Assembly (NCBI RefSeq): GCF_004682015.1 | Contig: NZ_SMLM01000001.1 | Location: 1,240,001 to 1,304,000 of the forward strand | Direction: 5' to 3' | Origin: Ramlibacter henchirensis | Lineage (GTDB): Bacteria > Pseudomonadota > Gammaproteobacteria > Burkholderiales > Burkholderiaceae_C | Length of the DNA stretch: 64,000 nt | Part shown: one piece after another, positions 1 through 9,210 of the stretch | Layout of the letters: the number at the start of each line of letters is the position of its first letter | How positions within the stretch are numbered: position 1 is the stretch's first letter | The notes under the pieces: model-generated | The model's input: only the letters and a program-made list of their open reading frames with translations | Databases searched by the model: none | What the model was told of the DNA's origin: nothing | Position numbers and translations under genes: made by a program

Positions 1-809
1 TGCGGCGTCTCGAGGGCGAGGCGGCAGCCGCGGGCGATGTCATAGACGCTCACGAAGTCGCGCTGCTGCAGCCCGTCCTCGAAGATCTTCGGCGCGCTGT
101 CGTTGAGCAGCCGCGACGCGAAGATGGCAAGCACACCTGTATAAGGATTGGACAGCGCTTGTCTCGGACCGTAAGCATTGAAAAAACGCAAGGCAACGGT
201 TGCAAAGTTGTATGCACGGCCCGCCAGCATGCACATCCGTTCCTGGTCGTACTTCGAAAGTGCGTAGACGGATGCCAGAGTCGGACTCTTCGTTTCGGGT
301 GTCGGGACCGGCTCGAGCGCCTTGCCCTGCTCGTCCTTGAGTTCCCAGTCCGCGGCCTTGAGCTGCTCGAGCGTGCGCTCGCCCGTTTCGCGAGTGCGGC
401 CCGCAACGTCGCGGTACAAACCTTCGCCATACAGGCTCATGCTCGACGCGACCACCAGCCGCTGAACGGGCCTGGCGATCAGTGCCTCCAGCAGCACGGC
501 CGTGCCCAGGTTGTTCACCCGCGTGTAGTGCGCGATCTCGTACATGCTCTGGCCGACGCCCACCGCCGCCGCGAAGTGGAACACCGCATCGACGCCTTGC
601 AGCGCGCGATCGACGGCTTCGCGGTCGCACACGTCACCCACCACCAGCTCGACCTGCGGGTCCAGGTAGGCGGGACGCTTTCCATCGGGGCCATGCACCT
701 GCTCGACCAGGCAGTCGAGCACGCGAACCTTGTAGCCGTGACGCAGCAGCTCGTCTGCGAGATGGGATCCGATGAACCCTGCGCCCCCGGTGATCAGAAC
801 GTGTCGCAT
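1..809 (-). CDS. NAD-dependent epimerase/dehydratase, extended SDR (3' end cut by window edge)
   Basis: About 269 residues are visible; the C-terminus lies beyond the left edge. The N-terminus carries the Rossmann motif GGAGFIGSH at residues 8-16. A catalytic serine region (SSMSLYGEG) and a YxxxK active site (YALSKYDQE) follow, so this is an extended short-chain dehydrogenase acting on a nucleotide sugar. The insertion between the Ser and Tyr motifs, and a segment with PAYLDPQVEL near residue 47, resemble dTDP-rhamnose or UDP-glucose 4-epimerases, but the substrate is not decided by what is visible. The start at 809 is preceded by an AAGGGA ribosome site. The gene is divergent from the inositol phosphate synthase gene and belongs with the sugar-nucleotide genes that follow. 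Confidence 0.85.
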   Translation of the reverse strand, partial: MRHVLITGGAGFIGSHLADELLRHGYKVRVLDCLVEQVHGPDGKRPAYLDPQVELVVGDVCDREAVDRALQGVDAVFHFAAAVGVGQSMYEIAHYTRVNNLGTAVLLEALIARPVQRLVVASSMSLYGEGLYRDVAGRTRETGERTLEQLKAADWELKDEQGKALEPVPTPETKSPTLASVYALSKYDQERMCMLAGRAYNFATVALRFFNAYGPRQALSNPYTGVLAIFASRLLNDSAPKIFEDGLQQRDFVSVYDIARGCRLALETP

Positions 810-996
810 GTCAAGCATTCCCTTTTAAGCGTCAAGACAATGTTATGTGTTCCCCGCGCACCTGTGGACTCAGCCTCGAAGCCGGGTTGAAAAATATTTG
901 CATGGATGGGCAGGAAAACTGCAAGGCTGGGTTTTGTCGCGCGTAGCATGCGTTTGCATCACTTGAACGCGAACAACATTCGCAGGAGAAATGCAA

Positions 997-2136
997 ATGT
1001 CCAGCATCCGTGTGGCGATCATCGGCGTGGGCAACTGCGCTTCGTCGCTCGTGCAAGGCGTCCATTACTACCGCGACGCATCACCGGACGATTTCGTGCC
1101 CGGCCTCATGCACGTGGACCTCGGCGGTTATCGCCCGCGCGACATCCAGTTCACCGCGGCATTCGACGTCAGTGCGCACAAGGTCGGCCTCGACCTGGGC
1201 GAGGCGATCTACGCCGAGCCAAACAACACCATCCGCTTCGCCGACGTGCCGCCGATGGGGGTGATGGTCCACCGCGGCATGACGCACGACGGGCTGGGCA
1301 CGTACCTGAAGGACGTGGTGCCCAAGTCCAGCGCCAGCACCGACGACATCGTGGGCATCCTCAAGGCGACCAAGACCGACGTGGTGGTCTCGTACCTGCC
1401 GGTGGGCTCGGAGATGGCGACGAAGTGGTACGTGGAGCAGGTGCTGGAGGCGGGCTGCGCGTTCGTCAACTGCATCCCCGTGTTCATCGCCTCCGCGCCG
1501 TACTGGAACAAGCGGTTCGCGCAGCGGCGCCTGCCCATCATCGGAGACGATATCAAGTCGCAGGTGGGCGCGACCATCGTGCACCGCATCCTGACCGACC
1601 TGTTCCGCAAGCGCGGCGTGCGCGTGGACCGCACCTACCAGCTGAACTTCGGCGGCAACACCGACTTCCTGAACATGCTGGAGCGCGAGCGCCTGGCCTC
1701 CAAGAAGATCTCCAAGACGCAGGCGGTCACGAGCCAGCTCGGTCATCCGATGAAGGCCAGCGACGTGCACGTGGGGCCGAGCGATTACGTGCCCTGGCTG
1801 CAGGACCGCAAGTTCTGCCACATCCGCATGGAAGGCACCGGCTTCGGCAACGTGCCGATGCAGTGCGAGGTGAAGCTGGAAGTCTGGGACTCGCCCAATT
1901 CCGCCGGCGTGGTGATCGACGCGATCCGGTGCGCCAAGATCGCGCTGGACCGCGGCATCGGCGGCGCGCTCAACGGGCCGTCCGGTTACTTCATGAAGTC
2001 GCCGCCGCTGCAGTTCACCGATGACGAGGCACGCGAACTCGTCGAAGCCTTCATCCGCGGCGACGCCCCCGTCAAGCAGCGCCGCCGCACCGGCCCGAGC
2101 AAGGCCGCGTCCGCCCTGGCCCAGAAACCCGTTTGA
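997..2136 (+). CDS. ino1: Inositol-3-phosphate synthase (myo-inositol-1-phosphate synthase)
   Basis: The 379-residue protein should convert glucose 6-phosphate to 1D-myo-inositol 3-phosphate with NAD, in the cytoplasm. It begins with a Rossmann segment ([12 protein letters not shown]) and has the conserved [10 protein letters not shown] stretch followed by a lysine-rich KKISK segment, as in the short actinobacterial/archaeal-type enzymes of 360-380 residues. Two in-frame ATGs compete: 991 lies only 2 bases from the AGGAG at 984-988, whereas 997 gives an 8-base spacing, so 997 is chosen. The stop overlaps the TTG start of the next gene, which suggests translational coupling. Inositol synthesis is uncommon in beta-proteobacteria; it may feed a glycan or a solute. 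No inositol monophosphatase of the usual family is adjacent, but a histidine phosphatase follows two genes later. Confidence 0.88.
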   Translation: MSSIRVAIIGVGNCASSLVQGVHYYRDASPDDFVPGLMHVDLGGYRPRDIQFTAAFDVSAHKVGLDLGEAIYAEPNNTIRFADVPPMGVMVHRGMTHDGLGTYLKDVVPKSSASTDDIVGILKATKTDVVVSYLPVGSEMATKWYVEQVLEAGCAFVNCIPVFIASAPYWNKRFAQRRLPIIGDDIKSQVGATIVHRILTDLFRKRGVRVDRTYQLNFGGNTDFLNMLERERLASKKISKTQAVTSQLGHPMKASDVHVGPSDYVPWLQDRKFCHIRMEGTGFGNVPMQCEVKLEVWDSPNSAGVVIDAIRCAKIALDRGIGGALNGPSGYFMKSPPLQFTDDEARELVEAFIRGDAPVKQRRRTGPSKAASALAQKPV

Positions 2137-3077
2137 GCCACATGATCGAAGCCGTCAAATTCTGGAACGAACCGAACAACAAATCGCACTGGGACCTGGA
2201 ACTCGATCCCGGCTGGGTGCGTTTCTCCGAGATGGCGCAGCTGGCCGCGCAGGCCGTGCGCGCCGAAAGCCCCGGTGTCACGCGGGTGCTCGGCGGCATC
2301 TCGCCGATCGATCCATCCTTCATGGTGCTGCTGCGCGACGCGGGCGCGCTGCGCGACATGAACGCGGTGGCAGTGCACGGGTTTCCCCTCGACTGGAACC
2401 ATTGGCAGATCCATGAGTGGCCGGACAAGCTGCTCGAGATCCAGGCCGTGACGCCGCTGCCGGTGTGGGTGACCGAGGTGGGCGTCTCCACCTTCGGCGC
2501 CGAGGAAGTGCAGGAGTGGGGCCTCAAGCGCACGGCTGAACTTCTGATCGGCCGCGCCCCTCGCATCCACTGGTATTCGCTGTACGACCTGCCCAAGGCC
2601 TGGCCCGCGACGACGCGCCATCGCGAGGCCGAGGGGTCGAGCTACTACCGCCATTTCCACATGGGCTTGCTGCGCGAGGACGGCTCGCCCAAGCTGGCAT
2701 GCGCGCGCTTCCACGAGTTCGCGCCCGAGCTCGGCATCTGCCAGTGGTTCCACTTCGAGGACCACAGGCTCGAAGAGGCCGTGCGCTGGCTCAAGCGACT
2801 GGGCGTGAAGAAACTTCGCACCGGCCTGTCGTGGGCGGACAGCTTCCGTCCCGGCGCGGACGCGTGGTTCGACCACCAGATGGCGGCGCTGGAGGATTTC
2901 GACGTGACCCTGACCTTCTGTTTCACACCCGAGCACCGCGGGCTCAACGCGCATCACACGAGCGCGCCGCAGGTGCCTGCCGAGTACGCCGAGTTCTGCG
3001 CCCGCATGGTGAGGCGCTATGCGTCGGCGCAAGGCGCGGCCGTGGGCTCTTCCGCCGGTGAGGTGGCGGCGGTGTGA
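2133..3077 (+). CDS. Glycoside hydrolase-like (beta-xylosidase-like) protein, apparently circularly permuted
   Basis: The protein has 314 residues from TTG 2133, or 311 from ATG 2142. It begins almost directly with a clan-A glycosidase acid/base motif (WNEPN, Glu13), and the likely nucleophile follows in VWVTEVG (Glu115), as in GH5/GH39-type TIM barrels. The part that normally precedes NEP is not upstream. Instead residues about 201-298 (LGVKKLR, then FTPEH, then [13 protein letters not shown]) look like the first half of such a barrel, placed after the second half. This suggests a circular permutation. There is no signal peptide, so it probably acts in the cytoplasm. It overlaps ino1 by 4 bases and the next gene by 4 bases, so the three form one operon. 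The substrate is unknown; a beta-xylosidase-like role is a family-level guess. Confidence 0.7.
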   Translation: MSHMIEAVKFWNEPNNKSHWDLELDPGWVRFSEMAQLAAQAVRAESPGVTRVLGGISPIDPSFMVLLRDAGALRDMNAVAVHGFPLDWNHWQIHEWPDKLLEIQAVTPLPVWVTEVGVSTFGAEEVQEWGLKRTAELLIGRAPRIHWYSLYDLPKAWPATTRHREAEGSSYYRHFHMGLLREDGSPKLACARFHEFAPELGICQWFHFEDHRLEEAVRWLKRLGVKKLRTGLSWADSFRPGADAWFDHQMAALEDFDVTLTFCFTPEHRGLNAHHTSAPQVPAEYAEFCARMVRRYASAQGAAVGSSAGEVAAV

Positions 3078-3670
3078 GCACGTTTCTCCTCGTGCGGCAC
3101 GGTGCGCACGACTGGCTGGGCCGCGGCGTGCCCGGCCGGTTGCCGGGCGTGTCCCTCAATGCGCTGGGCTGGCTGCAGGCCGAGTCCCTGGTGGAGCGGC
3201 TGCAGGGCCGCGACATCGCCGCCATCTACAGCAGCCCGCAGCCGCGTGCCCAGGAAACGGTGGCGCCATTGGCCGGCCGCCGCAAGCTGCCCATCCGCGT
3301 GCTGGAGGCTTTCGACGAAGTCGACTTCGGCGAGTGGACCGGCCGCGACTTCGACTGGCTGGCCCGGCAGGACGCGGAGCGGTGGCGGCAGTGGTGCCTG
3401 CACCGCAGCAAGGCCCAGCCGCCTGGAGGTGAAGCCTTCGAGCAGGTGCGAAAGCGAGCCGTGAGCGCGTTGCACGAGCTGGGACTGCGGTATCCGGATG
3501 GGGCGGTGTTGATCGCGTCGCACGGGGACGTGATCAAGGCGGTGATCGCCACGACGCTGCAGATGTCGCTGGACGATCTGGAGTGCTTCGACATCGAACC
3601 GGCGTCGGTGAGCGTGCTGCAGATCGGGGCGGGGTGGCAGAAGGTGAAGCTGGTGAATGGGCCGGGGTAG
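3074..3670 (+). CDS. Histidine phosphatase family protein (phosphoglycerate mutase-like)
   Basis: The 198-residue protein carries the branch signature RHG at residues 8-10, with the phospho-accepting His9. It has a conserved acidic loop (DFGEWTG) and a second catalytic histidine in ASHGDVIKA. The fold is that of the dPGM/acid phosphatase superfamily; the precise substrate cannot be read from sequence. The GTG start overlaps the stop of the glycosidase-like gene in a GTGA tetranucleotide. Third position in an operon headed by inositol phosphate synthase makes dephosphorylation of an inositol or sugar phosphate an attractive but unproven role. The gene ends back to back with the opposite-strand DUF1003 gene: the two stop codons abut at 3670/3671 with no spacer. 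Confidence 0.85.
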   Translation: MSTFLLVRHGAHDWLGRGVPGRLPGVSLNALGWLQAESLVERLQGRDIAAIYSSPQPRAQETVAPLAGRRKLPIRVLEAFDEVDFGEWTGRDFDWLARQDAERWRQWCLHRSKAQPPGGEAFEQVRKRAVSALHELGLRYPDGAVLIASHGDVIKAVIATTLQMSLDDLECFDIEPASVSVLQIGAGWQKVKLVNGPG

Positions 3671-4228
3671 CTATTTCCCCTGCTCGCGATAAGCCTCGTC
3701 GATCTGCTCGGCCAGCTTCTCCGGTTCCGTGGCCTGCACCAGTACGTCAACCTCGCGGTCCTCGTCGTGCAGGGCGCCGACCTTGCGCGCGATCTCCTCG
3801 AGCAGCAGCAGCATCTTGGAGTTTTCCTGCTCGGCAAGCAGGTTGATCTGCAGGTCCAGCTGGTTGCGCCGATCGGCGATGCGCCCTTGGTAGTTCTGGC
3901 TGATGAGGATGAAGGACATCAGGAAGATGCCTTCCGCCGAGGCCCAGAGCGTGAGCAGCGTGAAGGGGTAGGGGTCGGGCGGGTTGTCCGTGCCCCAGGT
4001 GTTCCACACCATCCAAGCGCCGAAGGCGATCGCGTGCACGATGGCGAAGCTGATGTGGCCGCAGGCGCGCGCCAGCAGGTCGGCGATGCGGTCCGACCAG
4101 CCGCGCTTGGCGTTCTCGAGTTCGTCGAGCTCGCGCATCGCCTTGACGTTCTCTCTCGTGACGTCGGCCACGTTGCGAGCCGTGCTGTACAGGTGCGCGT
4201 GCCGGTGCGGGCGAGGTGTTTCGGTCAT
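3671..4228 (-). CDS. DUF1003 domain membrane protein
   Basis: The 185-residue protein contains two adjacent hydrophobic helices in the middle (around ISFAIVHAIAFGAWMVWNTWG and LWASAEGIFLMSFILIS), joined by a short loop with a DPYPF motif, the hallmark arrangement of DUF1003. A basic, His-rich N-terminus and a long charged C-terminal helix, which may form a coiled coil, flank the membrane pair. The family is widespread and its function is unknown; an inner-membrane location is inferred. The ATG follows directly on the TGA of the GT9-like gene upstream (TGAATG), so it is the last gene of a three-gene unit behind UDP-glucuronate decarboxylase. Confidence 0.88.
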   Translation of the reverse strand: MTETPRPHRHAHLYSTARNVADVTRENVKAMRELDELENAKRGWSDRIADLLARACGHISFAIVHAIAFGAWMVWNTWGTDNPPDPYPFTLLTLWASAEGIFLMSFILISQNYQGRIADRRNQLDLQINLLAEQENSKMLLLLEEIARKVGALHDEDREVDVLVQATEPEKLAEQIDEAYREQGK

Positions 4229-5221
4229 TCAGTCCTCCAGCACGGATTGCGCACGGCCCGCGGCCGGCAAGCCCTGCGCTTTCGGCCGCAGCTGTTCGGC
4301 GGCTTCGATCACGTCGCGCATCAGGTCCTCCCAGTCGCCGGGCTGCGGCTGCCGGAAGATGCGCATGGTCGGGTACCAGGGCGAATCCGAGCGACCATCC
4401 ATCCAGCGCCAGTCGGCTTCGTGCTTGAGCAGCAGCCACGTGGGCCGGCCGAGCGTGGCGGCGAGATGGGCGGGCATGCCGTCGATGCTGATCACCAGGT
4501 CCATCTGCAACATCGCCGAAGCCGCGGCCTCGACCCCGGCGGTGTGCCGGTGCAAGGGCTCGATGGGCAAACGCGATGCCATCGCCTGGTCCGCCGCCCG
4601 GCCTTGCTGCAGCGAGAAGAAGCGCAGCCGCGGCAACGCGAGCAGCGGCTCCAGGCAGGACCACGGGATTGAACGCGAAGTGTCCCAGTCGCTGGCCGCC
4701 CACAGCAGGCCCACGCGCGGCCGGCCATCGTGCGCCAAGGCGACGGGGGCCAGCCGCTGGGCCTGCGCAGCCAGGTGCGGGTAGGGCGGTAGCACCGTTG
4801 CGGTGGTGGCGCGCAGCGCGTACGCGAGCTCCATCACTTCGAGTTCGACTTCATGCGCCGGCCAGTTGGGGCCGAGCCAGCCGTTGTGCACTTGGCCCAG
4901 CCCCGGTGCGCCGCGCAGCAGCGGCACGAAGGGTGGCTGCACCATGAAGTGCAGTTCTCCCGCCTGATGCGCGATGGCCGGGATGAATCGCAGGAACTGG
5001 AGCGTGTCGCCCAGGCCGTGCTCGCACCGGATCAGGACCGAGCGGCCCTCGGGCGAAGTGCCGTCCCAGTAGAGATGCGCGTCATCGCGCGGCACGCGGC
5101 CGGCGCGGCGGTCCGCCTCCATCGAATCGGTTTCACGCCAGGCCGACTCCCAGTCCCCCGCGCGCATGAAGGCCAGCCAGCGCGCCCCGGCCTGCTTGCG
5201 CGCGTGCGCGTCCATCGTCAC
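4229..5221 (-). CDS. Glycosyltransferase family 9-like protein
   Basis: The 330-residue protein has the C-terminal half of a heptosyltransferase-type GT-B fold: IRCEHGLGDTLQFLRF near residue 65, then PRVGLLWAAS and a conserved MDLVISIDGMPAHLAATLGRPTW segment that in GT9-related proteins (often fused to TPR modules) binds the nucleotide sugar. No TPR repeats are present here and the N-terminal 60 residues are short. The start is either GTG 5221 or ATG 5215; both lie close behind the stop of the UDP-xylose synthase gene (5225). That context suggests transfer of xylose or a related sugar onto a cell-surface glycan or protein, but donor and acceptor are guesses. Confidence 0.72.
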   Translation of the reverse strand: MTMDAHARKQAGARWLAFMRAGDWESAWRETDSMEADRRAGRVPRDDAHLYWDGTSPEGRSVLIRCEHGLGDTLQFLRFIPAIAHQAGELHFMVQPPFVPLLRGAPGLGQVHNGWLGPNWPAHEVELEVMELAYALRATTATVLPPYPHLAAQAQRLAPVALAHDGRPRVGLLWAASDWDTSRSIPWSCLEPLLALPRLRFFSLQQGRAADQAMASRLPIEPLHRHTAGVEAAASAMLQMDLVISIDGMPAHLAATLGRPTWLLLKHEADWRWMDGRSDSPWYPTMRIFRQPQPGDWEDLMRDVIEAAEQLRPKAQGLPAAGRAQSVLED

Positions 5222-5224
5222 CGA

Positions 5225-6187
5225 TCAGGAGCCTTCCCTGAGCAGCGCGTCGAAGTACTCGATGGTGCGAACGAGCCCGTCGCGCAGCTGCACCGTGGGT
5301 TCCCAGCCCAGCTTGTCCTTCGCCTGCGTGATGTCGGGACGACGCTGCTGCGGGTCGTCGGCCGGCAGGGGCCGGAACACCAGTTGCGAGCGCGAGTTGG
5401 TGAGGTTGATCACCTGCTCGGCCAGCTGCAGGATGGTGAACTCGCGCGGATTGCCCAGGTTGATCGGCCCGGGCAGCGGGCCGGGCGCTTCCATGTAGCG
5501 GACGAAGCTTTCGACCAGGTCGTCGACATAGCAGAAGCTGCGCGTCTGCTCGCCCTTGCCGTAGATCGTGATGGGTTCGCCGCGCAGGGCCTGCACGATG
5601 AAGTTGGACACCACGCGGCCGTCGCCGGGATGCATCCGCGGGCCGTAGGTGTTGAAGATGCGGCCGATGCGAACGTCCACGTTCCACTGGCGGTGGTGGT
5701 CCATGAACAGCGTCTCGGCGCAGCGCTTGCCCTCGTCGTAGCAACTGCGCAGGCCCACCGGGTTGACGTGGCCCCAGTAGCTCTCGGGCTGCGGATGCAC
5801 GAGCGGGTCGCCGTACACCTCGCTGGTCGAAGCCTGGAAGATGCGCGCGTTCAGGCGCCGCGCCTGGTCGAGCAGGTGGAGCGCGCCCAGCACGCTGGTC
5901 TTGAGCGTCTGCACCGGGTCGTGCTGGTAGTGCGGCGGCGAGGCCGGGCAGGCGAGGTTGTAGATCCGGTCCGCCTCGACCTGCAGCGGCAGCGCGACGT
6001 CGTGCCGCTGCAGCTCGAATTGCGGGCTGCCGAGCAGGTGCTCGACATTGCGGCGCGAGCCGGTGATGAAGTTGTCGACGCAGAGCACCTCGTGCCCGTC
6101 GCGCAGCAGCCGTTCGCAAAGATGGCTGCCCAGGAACCCGGCGCCGCCGGTGACCAGCACCTTCCGGCGTGTCGTTTCGTCGCGCAT
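5225..6187 (-). CDS. UDP-glucuronic acid decarboxylase (UDP-xylose synthase)
   Basis: The 320-residue extended SDR should convert UDP-glucuronate to UDP-xylose with bound NAD in the cytosol. It shows the Rossmann motif [10 protein letters not shown], the catalytic region [11 protein letters not shown], an active-site YDEGKR (YxxxK) and the [14 protein letters not shown] stretch typical of UXS enzymes. Length matches the family (about 310-320). ATG 6187 is chosen because the Rossmann strand begins 10 residues later; an AGGGAG lies 11 bases upstream. A longer GTG-initiated reading to 6346 would add 53 residues without family support. It is the first gene of a unit with the GT9-like and DUF1003 genes, so a xylose-containing glycan is a plausible product. 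Confidence 0.9.
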   Translation of the reverse strand: MRDETTRRKVLVTGGAGFLGSHLCERLLRDGHEVLCVDNFITGSRRNVEHLLGSPQFELQRHDVALPLQVEADRIYNLACPASPPHYQHDPVQTLKTSVLGALHLLDQARRLNARIFQASTSEVYGDPLVHPQPESYWGHVNPVGLRSCYDEGKRCAETLFMDHHRQWNVDVRIGRIFNTYGPRMHPGDGRVVSNFIVQALRGEPITIYGKGEQTRSFCYVDDLVESFVRYMEAPGPLPGPINLGNPREFTILQLAEQVINLTNSRSQLVFRPLPADDPQQRRPDITQAKDKLGWEPTVQLRDGLVRTIEYFDALLREGS

Positions 6188-6412
6188 CTCCTGTACTGCT
6201 CCCTGTTCTGATACGGCCCGCACTGCTTCGAGCCCCAGCCGATGTTTATAGCGGTGCCCTGCGTGCCTGTGGGGTCTTGCGGGCTCGGCTGAGTTTGGTT
6301 TTTCGCAAGCACTCGCAGCCGGATGCCGAGTTCTGCACGCAATCACGGAAACTGTCGTGCAACTTCTCGCGCTGAGCCACGACGCTTGAGCCTCATCTCT
6401 ATAAAGCGCGTC

Positions 6413-6742
6413 ATGGCCCTCACATCACAATCGATCGCCGGCACCGTCCGCCGCAAGGCGCGGCGGGCGCAGGAAAACGTCAAGGCGGCCGAGGGTGAAC
6501 TCATCGCCGCCAACGAAGAACTGAAGGAAGCGATGCCGCGCCGCGACGTCGAGGCGATCGCGCATGCGGCCGAGCGCACGCTGGTCGCCGAAGAGGAGGT
6601 GCGCCAGGCCGCGCACGAACTCGAGGTGGTCGACGAACTGCTGGACGACGGATCCGCCGGGCCGCCGGCGCCGAGCGGGACCGAGGGCGCCAGCGGCGAG
6701 GGCGTGCGCAGCCTGCTTCCGAGGCTCAGGCGCCGCCGCTGA
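6413..6742 (+). CDS. Hypothetical charged helical protein
   Basis: The 109-residue protein has no recognised family. Residues 10-80 are alternately acidic and basic with regular hydrophobic spacing (repeated AEE, AHE and EEV clusters), consistent with one or two long helices that could form a coiled coil. A Gly/Pro/Ser-rich linker and a very basic tail (RLRRRR) follow. There is no signal peptide or membrane segment. ATG 6413 is chosen as the first Met of the helical part; an upstream alternative at 6323 would add a segment of unlike composition. It lies alone between the UXS gene (divergent) and the aldehyde dehydrogenase. A DNA- or RNA-associated role is possible from the basic tail but unsupported. 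Confidence 0.55.
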   Translation: MALTSQSIAGTVRRKARRAQENVKAAEGELIAANEELKEAMPRRDVEAIAHAAERTLVAEEEVRQAAHELEVVDELLDDGSAGPPAPSGTEGASGEGVRSLLPRLRRRR

Positions 6743-6834
6743 TCGCAGCCCGGCCCGGGGGCGGCCGGGGAAAGACCGGGATTTGCGATTGCCCGACAAT
6801 CGCTCCTTTCCCTTTCTTGCACCAGCAGCAGCCC

Positions 6835-8274
6835 ATGACCTACCCGAACACCCAGCTCTTCATCGATGGCCAGTGGCAGGACGCCGCGGACGGCCGCACC
6901 CTGGCGGTCTTCAATCCCGCCACCGGCCAGGAAATCGGCCGCGTCGCCCACGCTTCGAAGGCCGACCTCGACAAGGCCCTGGCCGCTGCGCAGAAAGGCT
7001 TCGAAACCTGGCGCGACATGACGGCCGCGGATCGCAGCAAGGTGATGCGCAAGGCTGCGGGCCTGATGCGCGAGCGCGCCGAAGCCATCGGCCGCCTGCT
7101 CACGCAGGAACAGGGCAAGCCGCTGGTGGAAGCCAAGGGCGAGGCCCTGGCGGCCGCCGACATCATCGAGTGGTTCGCCGAAGAGGGCTTCCGCGTCTAC
7201 GGCCGCATCGTGCCTTCGCGCTGGAACCTGTCGGTGCGCCAGATGGTGATCAAGGACCCCGTCGGGCCCGTCGCCGCGTTCACGCCCTGGAACTTCCCGA
7301 TCAACCAGGTGGTGCGCAAGGTCGGCGCCGCGCTCGCCGCGGGCTGCTCGATGCTGGTGAAGGCGCCGGAAGAGACGCCTGCCGGCCCGGCCGAACTCAT
7401 TCGGGCCTTCCAGGACGCGGGCCTGCCACCCGGCGTGCTCGGTCTGGTCTATGGCAATCCCGCCGAGATCTCCAGCTACCTGATCCCGCATCCGGTGATC
7501 CGCAAGATCACCTTCACCGGCTCCACGCCGGTCGGCAAGCAACTGGCCGCCATGGCGGGCCAGCACATGAAGCGCGTGACGATGGAGCTGGGCGGCCACG
7601 CCCCGGTGATCGTGTGCGAGGACGCGGACATCGCGCTGGCCGTCAAGTCGGCCGGCGCCGCGAAGTTCCGCAACGCGGGCCAGGTCTGCATCTCGCCGAC
7701 GCGATTCCTGGTGCACGAGAGCATCCGCAATGAATTCGCGGCGGCGCTGACGAAGCACGCGCAGGGGCTGAAGGTCGGCGACGGCCTGGCCGAGGGCACG
7801 CAGATGGGGCCGCTGGCCAATCCGCGCCGCCTGACCGCGATGGCGGAATTCACGAAGGACGCGGTGGAGAAGGGCGCCAAGGTTCTGGCCGGCGGCGAGC
7901 GCATCGGCAAGGAAGGCAACTTCTGGCAGCCCACCATCCTTGACGACGTGCCGCTGCAGGCCAAGGTGTTCAACGACGAGCCCTTCGGCCCGATGGCTGC
8001 GATGCGCTCCTTCAACAAGCTGGAAGACGCGATCGCCGAATCGAACCGCCTGCCGTACGGCCTGGCGGGCTATGCGTTCACCAAGTCGCTGAAGAACGCC
8101 GACCTGCTGTCGCGCAAGGTGGAAGTCGGCATGCTCTGGATCAACATGCCCGCGATGCCTTCGGCGGAAATGCCTTTCGGCGGCGTGAAGGATTCGGGCT
8201 ACGGGTCCGAAGGTGGGCCGGAGGCGCTGGAGGCTTATCTCAACGCGCGCGCGGTTTCGGTCGCGAACGTCTAA
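6835..8274 (+). CDS. NAD(P)-dependent aldehyde dehydrogenase (succinate-semialdehyde dehydrogenase family)
   Basis: The 479-residue protein has the full ALDH set: a PWNFP cofactor loop, FTGSTPVGK, the general-base glutamate in MELGGHAP, and the catalytic cysteine in [12 protein letters not shown]. Closest family expectation is an NAD-dependent succinate-semialdehyde or alpha-ketoglutaric semialdehyde dehydrogenase; sequence alone does not separate them. The aldonate cluster follows on the opposite strand, so a role in sugar-acid oxidation is possible, but it is not in that operon. ATG 6835 is chosen over an in-frame TTG at 6817; neither has a clear ribosome site. A strong hairpin with a T-rich arm begins 6 bases after the stop. 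Confidence 0.88.
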   Translation: MTYPNTQLFIDGQWQDAADGRTLAVFNPATGQEIGRVAHASKADLDKALAAAQKGFETWRDMTAADRSKVMRKAAGLMRERAEAIGRLLTQEQGKPLVEAKGEALAAADIIEWFAEEGFRVYGRIVPSRWNLSVRQMVIKDPVGPVAAFTPWNFPINQVVRKVGAALAAGCSMLVKAPEETPAGPAELIRAFQDAGLPPGVLGLVYGNPAEISSYLIPHPVIRKITFTGSTPVGKQLAAMAGQHMKRVTMELGGHAPVIVCEDADIALAVKSAGAAKFRNAGQVCISPTRFLVHESIRNEFAAALTKHAQGLKVGDGLAEGTQMGPLANPRRLTAMAEFTKDAVEKGAKVLAGGERIGKEGNFWQPTILDDVPLQAKVFNDEPFGPMAAMRSFNKLEDAIAESNRLPYGLAGYAFTKSLKNADLLSRKVEVGMLWINMPAMPSAEMPFGGVKDSGYGSEGGPEALEAYLNARAVSVANV

Positions 8275-8279
8275 ACACT

Positions 8280-8310
8280 CACTCAAAAAACGCTTCGCGT
8301 TTTTTGAGTG
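8280..8310. terminator. Bidirectional hairpin terminator between convergent genes
   Basis: A perfect 13-bp inverted repeat (8280-8292 with 8298-8310) encloses a CTTCG loop. The arms contain runs of six A and six T, so transcripts from either side would form a stable stem with a U-rich arm. It sits just after the aldehyde dehydrogenase stop and before the convergent SDR gene. Confidence 0.75.
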
Positions 8311-8321
8311 GTTATGGTCAG

Positions 8322-8357
8322 TCGACGATGGACCGGCGAAGCCGGATCCATCGTCGA
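8322..8357. repeat. Second intergenic hairpin
   Basis: An 11-bp perfect stem (8322-8332 with 8347-8357) continues into CCGGC/GCCGG around a GAA loop, interrupted only by one bulged A at 8346. It lies 11 bases after the first hairpin. It has no T run, so it may be an mRNA-end stabiliser or a dispersed repeat rather than a classical terminator. Confidence 0.6.
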
Positions 8358-8409
8358 AGGGTGTCCGCGCTGCATGCTATTCCGCGCGGACGCAGCCCCT
8401 GCGGGGAGA

Positions 8410-9210
8410 TCAGACGGGCACGGTGTAGTTCAACGTCATCCGGCCGCCGTCGACCACGACGATCTCACCGGTGACGTAGCTCGAAGCATCGCTCGCCAAC
8501 CAGGCCACCGCATCCGCCACTTCCGACGGCTCCCCCAGCCGCTTCATCGGCGTGCGGCTCATGATGCGCTGCTTCGCTTCTTCACTGGTGAGCACCGCCT
8601 TCGCAGCCAGTTCCGTCGCGATCGTGCCCGGCGCGACGGCGTTGACGCGGATGCCCTTGTCGGCCAGCGACAGCGCCATCACGCGCGTGAGCTGGTTGAT
8701 GCCGCCCTTGCTCACGTTGTAGCTGGCGATGGTGGGGATGGTGAGCACGGCGTTGACCGAGCTCATGTTGACGATCGCGCCTTTGCCCGCCTTGGCCATC
8801 TCGCGCGCCACGGCCTGGCCTGCGAGGAACGAGCCCTTGAGGTTGACGCGCAGCACGGCGTCGAAATCCGCTTCGCTGAGCTCCAGGAAGTCCGATGCCT
8901 TGAAGATGCCGGCGTTGTTCACCAGCACGTCGATGCGGCCGTACTTGCGCACCGTCTGCGCGACCAGCGCGTCGACCTGGGCCTTGTCACCGACATCGCA
9001 GGGGACAAAGAGGCAGCCGAGTTCATTCGCCAGTGCCTGGCCGCGCGCGGCATCGATGTCCGCGATGACGGGCACCGCGCCGTCGCGCGCGAAGCGCCGC
9101 GCGCAGGCTTCGCCGATGCCCTGCGAAGCGCCGGTGACGATGCAGATGCGGCCCTGCAGGCCGAAGCGGATGTCGGAAGAAGCGGATGCGGACGAAGCGG
9201 GCGCGGTCAT
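8410..9210 (-). CDS. SDR family NAD(P)-dependent sugar dehydrogenase (candidate galactose 1-dehydrogenase)
   Basis: The 266-residue classical SDR has [12 protein letters not shown], and the catalytic Ser and YNVSK (YxxxK) in order, and ends in [12 protein letters not shown], a C-terminus seen in SDR sugar dehydrogenases. It is the last gene of the aldonate operon, and its ATG overlaps the aldolase stop (ATGA, 9207-9210), which fixes the start over an in-frame ATG at 9231. In the pathway it would oxidise an aldose such as D-galactose to the lactone, the first step before the dehydratase, kinase and aldolase encoded upstream. A 3-oxoacyl-ACP reductase label would be the generic alternative. No lactonase gene is seen in the cluster. 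Confidence 0.82.
   Translation of the reverse strand: MTAPASSASASSDIRFGLQGRICIVTGASQGIGEACARRFARDGAVPVIADIDAARGQALANELGCLFVPCDVGDKAQVDALVAQTVRKYGRIDVLVNNAGIFKASDFLELSEADFDAVLRVNLKGSFLAGQAVAREMAKAGKGAIVNMSSVNAVLTIPTIASYNVSKGGINQLTRVMALSLADKGIRVNAVAPGTIATELAAKAVLTSEEAKQRIMSRTPMKRLGEPSEVADAVAWLASDASSYVTGEIVVVDGGRMTLNYTVPV

Noticed and set aside
6188..6346. N-terminal extension of the UDP-glucuronate decarboxylase
   Set aside because: The Rossmann motif is near ATG 6187; the added segment is low-complexity and unlike the family.
6386..6405. TTGAGC and TATAAA as a promoter before the 6413 gene
   Set aside because: The spacing is only 8 bases, far from 17.
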